Shown here in pieces: positions 49,301 through 57,455 of a stretch of DNA of 64,000 bases. Source of the DNA: Tetrapyrgos nigripes (taxonomy: Eukaryota; Basidiomycota; Agaricomycetes; Agaricales; Campanellaceae); assembly GCA_013368315.1 (NCBI GenBank), contig JAACJM010000110.1:124001-188000 (forward strand), in the 5' to 3' direction. The notes under the pieces are model-generated. The model was not told the DNA's origin. It searched no databases and saw only the letters and a program-made list of their open reading frames with translations. Each line of letters begins with the position of its first letter. Within the stretch, counting starts at the first letter, position 1. The translations under genes were made by a program, and so were the position numbers.

Positions 49301-52300
49301 ATATTGTGGGGTATTCATGTAAATCCGTATGGATAATTTGGAAAGGACGAGTAGCACGTCGTTCGTTAGGAGGGTAAGCCTGTCTGGGAGTTTTACCTTC
49401 AAGACAGCCTTTGCACAAAGGAAGTTCCTTCGGAATAATGAATTCAGGAGTGCCAAGGGTGTGTTGTCGGACATGTTTTAGAACATCACAAGAGGGATGC
49501 CCTATACGACGATGTAAAATCTCGTAGTTTATAAGATAAATCAAAAGATTGGCTTTAGAAGCGACAATTTTCGATTTGTGTGGAAGATAGTATAGCGTTT
49601 CTTCCAGTATACGCTTTGAGAAAGTCAAGAATGTTGTATTTCTCGATATGGTGATATGATCGGAGTTACCGCGCATAAACATGTTGTCATTTAAGAATTG
49701 ACTGACAGATAAGAGTCGTTGATTTAGATCGGGAATGTAATAGACCGGATATAATTTCATAACTCTTTTACGTTGAGAGATCAGGACTGTTCCGGATGCA
49801 CAAATTTTCGTGAATCCATTGGCAGTTTTCACTGGAATTGGTTTTATATAACTCAATTCAACAAAGTCATTGATGTCGAACGTAAAATGCGCTGATGCTC
49901 CAGAATCAAGTAACCATCCATCACTGAAGTGGATTTTGACAGTATCAGATCTCTTTTTCTTACACTTCTGGCATAGTGAGAACAGAGTGCCACAGGCACA
50001 TAAATATTTATTATTGCCGCCAGGGCTAGTGTACAGGTCATTATAAATAAAAGGGGTTGTCAAACCCAGAGGAGCGGTATGTAATAAATATATACATGAA
50101 GAACCTGCTTCCAAATTACGAGCTGCTGGAAAAAGCGCATCAGTACTTTTATTCATAAGATCTGAATTGAGATCTGACCTGAGATAACCATTGTCCAAGC
50201 CGGAGGGTTCGGAGTCTAAGGACCATCCATAATTATTTGCGGCATTGACGGTAACCATGACGGGGGTAGAAGGTCGTGGACTTGGAATTCCGTACGATGA
50301 GGTGTCCTCTACGGGTGACGTAGGAAGACTCATCCTGCCATTTGATGGCGGAGTTGACATGTACTCAAGGTCGCTGGTTTCGGATAGGCTCGGAGACATG
50401 CTCCGGAGTTCTGGCATTGAACTCGGAGTTGGAGCCCTGGAGGGTAGTTCCATCCCTCCTAATCCGATTGTTGCGTCTCGCTGCCAGTTGATTAGCTCGT
50501 CGTACCTTCCATCCTCGTTTTGGAGATGAAGAGTCAGCCATTCCCATCCCGTCGAAGTCGTGCCAGGTATTGGGCTTGCAACACGGCTGGATGGCAAGGA
50601 TTGAGTGGTCATGCCATTGGGATGTGCAGGCTGTGAGCCACTTGGCATCTCGCTGCGGACTGCAGCAAGTCGTTGGACAAGAGAAAGAGTGCCACGGGTT
50701 CCCGTTGGGGCAATGGTGTTCAGTGCTGTTCTGAGTGGTTCCCCATAGATGTGTAGAGGATCCTCGGGATTCTGGAACCTCTCCCCAAGGTGCATTGCGC
50801 ATTCCATCATCTCGGCAGCAGGATCCTGGGCAAGACGGTCGATAAGTGGAACAGGGGTCCGGATGTCCTGAGAACCCTTTACACCTGACTCCGTCATTGT
50901 GGAGCCAAACACACTTCCGAGTTCCGAAGTGTTCACCAGAGTGTCCTCGTTCCAACTGGCATCTTCTCCTCGAGCGCATGCCATATCGGCATCTGAACTG
51001 GTCTGAGTTTCGGGATATTCACCATTCCAACCATTCCAGTTGCCAGCATCACCCCAACCATCAGAAGATGATTGAAGGTTGTTCCAATAGATGCGTTCCG
51101 TGAGAGTGCGTTTAGAACAGGGAGCAGGGGTAAGTGGAGTGAAGGGGGAAGGATCTGGATGAGACATGACAACATCTTCAAGAATAGCAACAGTTTCACC
51201 AGATGGTCTAGCGCCAATATCGCGTGCAAGATTGATAGCTCTTTTGGTACCTGTGAAGAAGGCGTCAAAAGGCTTTTCCGTTTCCATGAAGAATGGCTTA
51301 CGGGTATCAACTGCAGCGGGCGTGTCGACGACGGTGACTGTGTGCATCATGGGAGACATATCACCATGAGCAAGATGTGCTTGGCCCTGTCTCTTGGCCT
51401 GTTCAGGCTTTCCAGCTCGACCTCCACGACGGAAATTGGCTTTTCCTTTGCCCTTTCCCTTGCCTTTTCCCTTGTTATTCCCATTAGAGCCACTGGCTCC
51501 GTTAGCGCCGCTGCTGCTGCCACTAGGGCGCTGCTGCTGCTGCTGTTGGAAACTAGGGTTACCGTCCTTTCGCTTGACAGCTGAAAGACGGTTGGCATGG
51601 GCTTTTCCTGAAGGCCCCTTGAAAGCTCCTTGGCGAGATTCCCAAATATTGACAATCTCGCTTTGCAGCTCATCGAGACTTTGTCCATCAATCTGTTTGA
51701 TAGAGCATTGAGTATACTGATTGATGAGATACTCGTATCTGGGAGGAAGTTTGGAGATGATGAACATGACGATGAGGAAGTTGGCGACTTTTGTAATGGA
51801 AGTGGCTGAGGAGTTGTCAGCAGGAACACCGGCGGCACTAACCCTATCAAAGTGCATGCGAATAAGTTCGACCGCAGCACTAGGATTGGCGTCATTAGGA
51901 ATGATGATGGAAGTGGCACATTTGAAATCCGTGTAGATTGCGGAAACACCAGGTTTCCCGTAGGTCTTCTTGAGAAAGACCCAGATTGCCTTGGCAGTAG
52001 TCATTCCGAGTGTCTTCTGACGAACGGGAGGAGAGAGACGAAGCTTGATAGACCCAATGGCCTTATCGTTCTTCTCATCCCAGTCAGCCTGTTTCTTTTG
52101 AGCCGCCGTGATAGCCTCAGCTTGAGCCGCCGTGTCTTCATCAGATAGAGGGGAGACGGTACTCACTTCGGCATCATCGGGGCGATCAGAGCTAAGGACA
52201 GAACTAAGTCCAGTAGCCTGCAACCAGGCGAGAAGGATGTCAGCCCAGATGTTGAAATCAACACTGGCAAAGACGGGTACAGTAGTCATCAGGACGTTGG

Positions 52301-52307
52301 AGGACAT
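46371..52307 (-). CDS. Copia-A Gag-Pol polyprotein (1978 aa)
   Basis: One uninterrupted frame. Domains in order: Gag of the copia type (from about residue 15, FNIWADILLAWLQ); a Gln run and a Gly/Lys-rich basic tail near 265-310; a long Ser/Thr/Pro-rich linker; a Cys cluster at 770, 772, 779 and 782; aspartic protease with catalytic D801 in LLDSGASAHF; integrase zinc finger (LHRRIGHP ... CKGC); integrase core with D995 (HTDLHEY), then SDMGGEF and NGRAER; reverse transcriptase with YVDDALF at 1661; RNase H with D1829 (YTDSDWG), STEAEYMAL and HIDIRYHF. Integrase before reverse transcriptase defines Ty1/copia. No classical CCHC knuckle is seen in Gag. Start at MSSNVLMTTVPV, shared with the decayed copy. 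All catalytic residues looked for are present. Confidence 0.97.
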   Translation of the reverse strand: MSSNVLMTTVPVFASVDFNIWADILLAWLQATGLSSVLSSDRPDDAEVSTVSPLSDEDTAAQAEAITAAQKKQADWDEKNDKAIGSIKLRLSPPVRQKTLGMTTAKAIWVFLKKTYGKPGVSAIYTDFKCATSIIIPNDANPSAAVELIRMHFDRVSAAGVPADNSSATSITKVANFLIVMFIISKLPPRYEYLINQYTQCSIKQIDGQSLDELQSEIVNIWESRQGAFKGPSGKAHANRLSAVKRKDGNPSFQQQQQQRPSGSSSGANGASGSNGNNKGKGKGKGKGKANFRRGGRAGKPEQAKRQGQAHLAHGDMSPMMHTVTVVDTPAAVDTRKPFFMETEKPFDAFFTGTKRAINLARDIGARPSGETVAILEDVVMSHPDPSPFTPLTPAPCSKRTLTERIYWNNLQSSSDGWGDAGNWNGWNGEYPETQTSSDADMACARGEDASWNEDTLVNTSELGSVFGSTMTESGVKGSQDIRTPVPLIDRLAQDPAAEMMECAMHLGERFQNPEDPLHIYGEPLRTALNTIAPTGTRGTLSLVQRLAAVRSEMPSGSQPAHPNGMTTQSLPSSRVASPIPGTTSTGWEWLTLHLQNEDGRYDELINWQRDATIGLGGMELPSRAPTPSSMPELRSMSPSLSETSDLEYMSTPPSNGRMSLPTSPVEDTSSYGIPSPRPSTPVMVTVNAANNYGWSLDSEPSGLDNGYLRSDLNSDLMNKSTDALFPAARNLEAGSSCIYLLHTAPLGLTTPFIYNDLYTSPGGNNKYLCACGTLFSLCQKCKKKRSDTVKIHFSDGWLLDSGASAHFTFDINDFVELSYIKPIPVKTANGFTKICASGTVLISQRKRVMKLYPVYYIPDLNQRLLSVSQFLNDNMFMRGNSDHITISRNTTFLTFSKRILEETLYYLPHKSKIVASKANLLIYLINYEILHRRIGHPSCDVLKHVRQHTLGTPEFIIPKELPLCKGCLEGKTPRQAYPPNERRATRPFQIIHTDLHEYPTISYHKYKYIIVFFDDYTSDAWIRFLKDKKQPLTATRQFLAMVETQYKTKVEQWMSDMGGEFIKGTYREMLLEKGVKILNSAPYIHQQNGRAERFIRTLMDKSLAMMKLACLPESWWEYAVRHGLYVYRRTPLRRHKWITPFEMLEKEKPCIDHLRVFGCGAYVFKPEETRKNKLASKSALMTYLGVAPGERGNLFMCTNNVEFTSPQAMFEEDFFPRCKTQSRNSKQLPIESSHGDDTPLPQLIPDDDDEDFHHRPPRIPSTRRPDQLRDDEPEQDPPPLSPDSDSEPRRTVTPPPVETPPPQAPRKPRAPRQRRPPTEPTRRSERTGTVPKRYGDKHPVEVERDLEPQIAADKRAEAKAKAERDARRENRRQQAAEQQVPGPSSASGSAPQGEQQAESDDSACPESEEMAEPCREGGVSINFLLMQAIAPGEIDSHLLIQKVTSKNDGNQPNVRNIREWTFKDIARLPIAEQEEWKVACREELEALRKRDTYELVERPKDRKVIKNRWVFDIKTDGRKKARLVAKGFSQVEGIDFDQIYSPVVRFETVRLIFALAALKGWHVSSVDVRSAYLYGLLDEEIYMEQPEAFKVKGQEHKVVRLLRALYGLKQAGLAWWKSLDKSMAELGFKRIISDAGIFIHKRYDANKNLIKNSIVIAVVYVDDALFCGANKTLVLRLKGDFMKRWECRDLGDAKEFLRMRITRKGSKVSLDQCTYLDKILETYGMQNAKASATPLPGNYHPLPLPENTPVNYTLRQSYQEIIGSLLYLMLGTRPDISFAVTKLAQFAANPSQEHYNKAKDICRYLVGTRKYALVYNGRGGEGLSAYTDSDWGSDPGTRKSQTGFFLQLAQAPFSWTSRQQKTVALSSTEAEYMALSDCSRQVCWFKTLLSEIEYPLHAIPIYGDNQGSIFIASNPVTDKRTKHIDIRYHFVREKVIDETVKLFFIEGSNNPADLLTKALDRVKFEKFRKQLGLQFYN

Positions 52308-52611
52308 CTTTGATAATATCTGGGGAAGTCAACTGTCAGCATTTATCCATATGCAGAATAAGAAGGCAGCATTAAATGCGCCATGTGAAAGTGAAAAGAG
52401 GCAGCGATGAACGCGCCATGACAGTGACTACTCCCCTAGATTGTCAACAACTGCAGCTGGACATAGGTCCTGCGCTGTTGGACATATCGTCAAGCCATGA
52501 AAGGCGACGCAGGCTGCCACAAGGGCGCCACAGGCAGCCATGAAGGCGCCATCCAGGTAGTATGCGAAGTCTATGGTTTGCAGCCATTGAAGGCGCTCCC
52601 AAGGGCCTTCG

Positions 52612-52623
52612 GGGCCCATAACC
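52612..52623 (-). other. Primer-binding site of the young copia-A copy
   Basis: GGTTATGGGCCC on the minus strand, immediately inside the 5' LTR, complementary to the anticodon stem-loop of initiator methionine tRNA. The next base breaks the match, giving 12 nt of complementarity. Confidence 0.85.
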
Positions 52624-52992
52624 TGTTAAGCAGGCATGGTACGGCTTGTACACTACTAAACGCAGTGGTAACTACGCTACTTACCTGGGGATAAAAGATA
52701 GCTTGTTAGGCTTGTTAGAGGCTTGTTAGAGCGATGTGGGTTAAGTATAAAACTTGTTATTTGGAGGACTATCTACAAGTCCTTATATACCTTTTAGGAG
52801 GTACAAATACATGTAAACTAATACTAGAGTAACAATAAGATTCTATTGTACTGGATAGAACAATGCTGGTTTCGTACACTATTGTAGTACTACACTTTAT
52901 TGTCTATATAATCTTATTGTTCTATATATAACTACTACTATTGTTCTACATAGAATATGTTGATGGCTGCAACTGAATGCGCCAATTCAACA
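52624..52992 (-). repeat. 5' LTR of the young copia-A copy
   Basis: 369 bp. A minus-strand TATATAAGG near 52785 is a candidate promoter for the element's transcript. Confidence 0.97.
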
Positions 52993-53138
52993 ACATCATG
53001 CTAGCGTGTCAAATCAGTCTACTTAACGCCCTTCTTCCCTCTCACTTTCCACCAATTCTCCCTCCCTTCTGCATAACCTGAGTTAGACTACGTGAAAGGG
53101 CCTCGTAATTTGCCATGCGAAGCGATGGCCCTTTGCCC

Positions 53139-53235
53139 TAGTTAACTTATGTCGACCTGGAAAATTTTACCACAACCTCAAACTCCCACCCCTTTTCATT
53201 GCCCAGCCAGTCTTTGCCCTTCCCAACAACCAGGG
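53139..53235. repeat. Short repeat right of copia-A, partner of 45738-45845
   Basis: Same order of words as the left copy (GTTAACTTATGTCGACCT, AAAATTTTACCA, ACCTCAAACTCCCACCCC) with roughly a fifth of positions changed. Confidence 0.7.
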
Positions 53236-53375
53236 ATGTGGGCCCCCATATATGGTGGCAAGTACGAGTCCGAATTATGGCCAGCTGCATCCACACTTCT
53301 CAAGGGAAAAAATCATTACTTTATTATATTATTAATACTCTGTACATCAATCAACACATTAACCAGTGGCTGCAT

Positions 53376-55140
53376 TCATTGTCTTGTATACATGACACAT
53401 ACAGCCTGTCTACCTCTGCAATCATTGAGGTTAATGTTTCTTTCTCTCAGGTTACCAGACCATTTTAGAGAACCACCATCCACCATTCCATCATAATAAA
53501 AAACCCGGAATTGTGTATCAAATACTGTGCTTGTAAAATGGTCAGCACCATAATAGATCACACCAGCTAGCCTATATTTGTGCAATATGTTATCCAAACC
53601 AATATTGAACTCATGATCAATATATATGTGCCAGCTGGAAGTAGTGGAACCAATATAGAAACATATAACTGGAGGAGCGTATACAAGTTCTGTTGCAAAT
53701 CTTCAAAGTCACATCTACCTGTATGCTGATCGTCGAGGTTTTGCGAAACCCAGGAAGCAATTGAAGTGAATGTACACCCTATAGTATATGCATCTAGCAT
53801 AGTGATATTACTTGTACTTACAGGCTGTTGAGAAGGATGCATAGCAGCACATGTAGGCACAGTATGAGTTATCTCTAGCCTGTGTTTCATAAGATGTCTC
53901 AGCAAGTCATATACTGATACATAGCTTCCTCTGGTGAAGGAACTGTCTAATAGCTGCAAGTCATCAAACTGGGTTACCAAATCCTCTTTTACTTCTTCAA
54001 TACTTATACTGTTCTGTGACAATAACTCAAGGTTCTCTGCAATCTTTGTCAAGAAAGGGTTTCTGTATTTTTTGAACTCATTTTGCCAGTATATAGGATT
54101 GCTGTGCCAAATATATATTATAATTGCCATGATTAAATTATAAGCACAGCTGTTTCTGTTCCAAACAGGACCTCGTACACTGGCAATGATCTCACCCTGG
54201 CTATGTCTTCTCAATACTTTGGCCTTACGGCAATCACTGTTATCTTTCATATCTACATCACTTTGTTTTCTCACATGCTTTTTGGAACCAGATGAAGTTG
54301 TCAAACAATTTGAAACTTGGGATGGTTTGGAACCCTTTGCAACTGTCAGATTAGTCAATATATGATCAATTTTTTTCTTTTGAGAATTCTTTTTGATTTC
54401 TGTGTCCACTATTTTCCATTCAGCAATGTCATAATCACATTCAAAAGGGTCATCTTTACACCAATGCAGTGCGTGATACATATGTGGAGGTCGTATTCTG
54501 CACCCATGACATCTCTAAAAGATTTGATCTGATAGGAGTGGTGGTTGCCTTTAACAGCTTTATGCAGCTTGCCATTAAAATGACGACAAGTTATATCATC
54601 TAAAAATTCCAAAGCAATATACTCCTGTTGCAACCTAGGTGAATGTTTTGTGAGGCCACCTCTAATCTTATTAGGATCAAAACCTTGTAAGATAATTGTA
54701 CCGTTTGCAGTTGCACTCCTTGACAGTGCAGTATAGATTCTGTGGAAGTCACAACAGTTGTGGATATCAACTGGGTTATGTGGACGAGTTTTATCCTGAG
54801 ATGCATAATCAGTCATTGAGAAACAAGATAGCACCTCAACCTGACTTCTTGACACATATACCTTCCTATCATCAGGAAGTGCACAATATGTGGAAGTAAG
54901 GGTTCTGCTTAATGGAATAACATTCAAAGGCAGCCCAGGAATTTGCACAGGACAGGGTGGATTGGTAAGTTTGGTGAATAAAGTCTCAAGAACTCTTTGT
55001 TTTCTGGTGCCAGTAGTTGAAGACCACACATAAACAGTACCCTCTTGACCCTTGGTGATACATATTTCAGTGGCTAGATTGCATCTAATCATTACAGGCA
55101 CATCAGCAAAAGTCCAGTTACTGATAAAGGCATTTGGACC
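53376..55140 (-). pseudogene. Pif1-like helicase C-terminus joined to a cysteine-protease-like domain, frameshifted
   Basis: From the 5' side: GPNAFISNWTFADVPVMIRC and ITKGQEGTVYVWSS lead into the last helicase motifs (FHRIYTALSRSATANGTIIL, motif VI region). YHALHWCKDDPFECD, a Lys-rich linker and RGPVWNRNSCAYNLIMAI follow. Later RLAGVIYYGADHFTSTVFD and RVFYYDGM appear. The Cys box, the GADHF His and the YYDG Asp together resemble the ubiquitin-specific-protease layout (inference). Frame slips near 54485 and 53625, both in AT/TA runs, break the chain, and the Walker A/B half of the helicase is missing beyond 55140. Likely from a Helitron or Helitron-derived gene. Whether the fusion was ever active cannot be told here. 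Confidence 0.7.
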
Positions 55141-55189
55141 CTTGCCACTGTTGTAAAGTATTTAGACATGAATAAATAATTTTTCAATT

Positions 55190-55345
55190 GTTATAAGGTT
55201 CAAAAATGATTTAGGTACCTTGTACAAGGTTCCTAAATGATGTAGGTACCTTTGAAAGATTCATCAATGATTTAGGAACCTTTCAAAGATTCATAAATGA
55301 TTTAGGAACCTTTGAAAGGTTCCTAAATGTTTGGTAGCATTTACA
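55190..55345. repeat. Short tandem/inverted repeats around GATTTAGGAACCTTT
   Basis: About five imperfect units of 28-30 bp (AATGATTTAGGAACCTTTCAAAGATTC and variants with GTACC). They contain self-complementary GGTACC and AAGGTTCCT words. The array lies directly at the truncated 5' edge of the helicase pseudogene. Confidence 0.8.
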
Positions 55346-57455
55346 AGGCAAGAAAGGATTCAAGTCCTTGTCAATGTATTCAATGACACTGACTACATAA
55401 ATTCCAATTCCCATTTGTAAGGTCAAGAATTAAGTATGGCCTTTTCAAGGTCAATACATGCTCTTCCTATCCTTGAAATACCAACCAGATTTTCAGGTCC
55501 TGACAAAGGCATCAGGAGAATTCAAGGCATTCCAAGTTAGACAATGATTCATCTCTTTGCAAGGTCAATTACACTTTCCAAGGCACAGATAGATGGAAAT
55601 ACTTTCACAGGCACTATTAGACTAACACGGCAATAGATCTTTCAATATAGCCACAGGTTACAGTATTGTATACTGTAAGGGCGCTGGCCAACCCTTAGGA
55701 AGACTTGGACGGCTCAGTGGATAGGAAATAAGAGTTGATTAGACTGAGGACTCGGAACTACTACTACGCTGGGTATGAGTATATACTTGTAAACTAAGTA
55801 CTACGAAGGGCCGTAGTAGGGAGACATTAAAAACCTGGCCTGGAAAACCCTGTGGGAAAAAACCAAGGTCGCAGGAAAAGTTGCCACTACTCGGAAAAGA
55901 AAAACTACTAAATGATGGGGTCCAGTTTATCAGGGGGAGTAATCTTTCTACCAGAGTGGGGTGACAGCGTGAACGGGTGGCGTGTACTTGCTTTTTCGAC
56001 CAATGGAGTTTTGCTGGGGCCCGGGGGGACGGGGAACGAAGAACAGTTTGGAATGATGTCGGTGAGAGGAATCTACTAGGTGTCGTCGTCATCTGAGAAG
56101 TCCTTGAAGTGACAGAGATACTAATAGTCGAAATGTTGACTCACTTTGCAATATCGCGGATGGGATTAATGATTGGCGAGGGTCAGAAGGTGGTTGGAAC
56201 TCGGAAGGGTCATGATAGGGTTCCAGGCGAGACGTGAGATAGTGGATAGAGTTGTGAAAGGTATGAAATAAGTTGAGCATCCCCGGGCCATTGTTTACAA
56301 TGCTCCCAAGCCCTCAACAGTGCCGGCCCGGGGAGTCAATGTCTTTATTTGGAACGAAAGCTCGTTGGTGAAGTTGTTGGTGAAGTTGTTGGTGAAGTCG
56401 TCATTCCTGGCCATGAGTAATCTCGGGAAAGAGCAAAGGTGCGTGTACGGCTGGGATGCCCTGAGATGACACTGTTGCGATGAGAGTGGACGATGGTGGA
56501 ACGAAGAGAAAGGGGAACGTAAAGGCGGCTGTTGGGAAATACGGTTTGAATGAAAAATCACCGTCAGCGATGGCTTCGGTGTCCTCTTTGTATGCTGAAA
56601 GGAACTGATCAAGTAAGTGAGAGTTATCGAGAGTAATGGTAAAAAAGGCATTGATAGTGGATAAAGTGTTCAGAAAATGTGCCACAATGCAGCGACACCT
56701 CATTGGAATCATCATGTAAGAATAAAGGACATGAGGATGGAATGATACGCAGCTGGGCTGTTTTAACTCCATCCTCATTGGACAGTACTAAATCAGTTCT
56801 TCTTGAACTCCTGGGAAAATAAACTGATCAAGTAAGTGAGAGTTATCGAGAGTAATGGTAAAAAAAGCATTGATAATGGATAAAGTGCTCAGAGAATATG
56901 AATACGGGGACACCGCACTGAAATCATCATGAAATAAAGGATAGGTGTTATATGAGAATAGAACAATACGCAGTTGGGCTGTTAACCTGCGGCCAAACCG
57001 AAAAGTAGAGCCTGAGATTGTGAGTGAGTGTGCAGGCTAAAGAACGAGCTATAGATGTGTGCATGTGGGAGATTGTGGCGGTGAGAAAAGATGTGAGCAA
57101 ATGAACGACTGAGAAAGAAGATCAAAAGAAAGGTACGGATTTGTGGAAGAGCTGAAGCGAAGAAGTCCTTGAGAGTAATGTGGTCAGGAGGTAAGGAGTG
57201 GTGTTACGAGGATGGGATCAGGAAGTGGTAAGGTTTGGTGAGAGAGCTGGAGTGAAGAAGTCCCCGGGAGTAATGTGATTGAAGGAGATAGGGTTCTTCA
57301 GGAGTGATGCAGCAATCCGGGATCGGTCGATAGCTACAGTTAGAACTTCCGCTGGAAGCTCGTAGTTCCGACACGTCAGGAGGCCGGGGCGTGAAAATGA
57401 GAAATAGATGGCGGAGCGAGAACGTGTAGACGGTCGAGGTCAAAATTAAGAGCTA
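55346..57455. other. Repeat-rich spacer, no gene called
   Basis: 55829-55900 shares GACATTAAAAACCTG, GGAAAACC, TGGGA and CTACTCGG with 23262-23335. 56281-56337 can form a GC hairpin (CCCCGGGCC pairing with GGCCCGGGG). Minus-strand open frames (56092-55739, 56651-56295, 56778-56401) are low-complexity and unsupported. A GTTGGTGAA triplet repeat lies at 56370-56400. Another short duplication (GAAGAAGTCC..GAGTAATGTG) is at about 57160 and 57255. Confidence 0.5.
56603..56980. repeat. Two direct copies of a ~160-bp segment
   Basis: 56603-56761 and 56821-56980 both begin GAACTGATCAAGTAAGTGAG or a close form, continue AGTTATCGAGAGTAATGG, and end in CAATACGCAGTTGGGCTGTT or a close form. Diverged by substitutions and small indels. 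Confidence 0.85.

Larger units (their letters stand above)
45896..52992 (-). mobile_element. Copia-A retrotransposon, young and apparently intact
   Basis: 7097 bp, bounded by 369-bp LTRs that differ at only two positions by eye (about 46078 against 52806, and 46229 against 52957). Flanked by the perfect duplication ACATC (45891-45895 and 52993-52997). PBS, polypurine tract and a single uninterrupted gag-pol frame are all present, so this copy may still be mobile. Confidence 0.98.

Noticed and set aside
51072..51584. Plus-strand open frame of 170 codons opposite copia-A gag
   Set aside because: Antisense shadow of the intact gag-pol gene; composition and position follow the minus-strand codons.
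55675..55900. Complete LTR starting TGTAAGGGCGCTGG
   Set aside because: Start looks LTR-like, but no matching end, duplication or partner copy could be found in the window.
56350..56410. Asn/Phe/Thr repeat peptide (FTNNFTNNFTNE) as a gene
   Set aside because: Comes from a short GTTGGTGAA triplet repeat in an unsupported frame.
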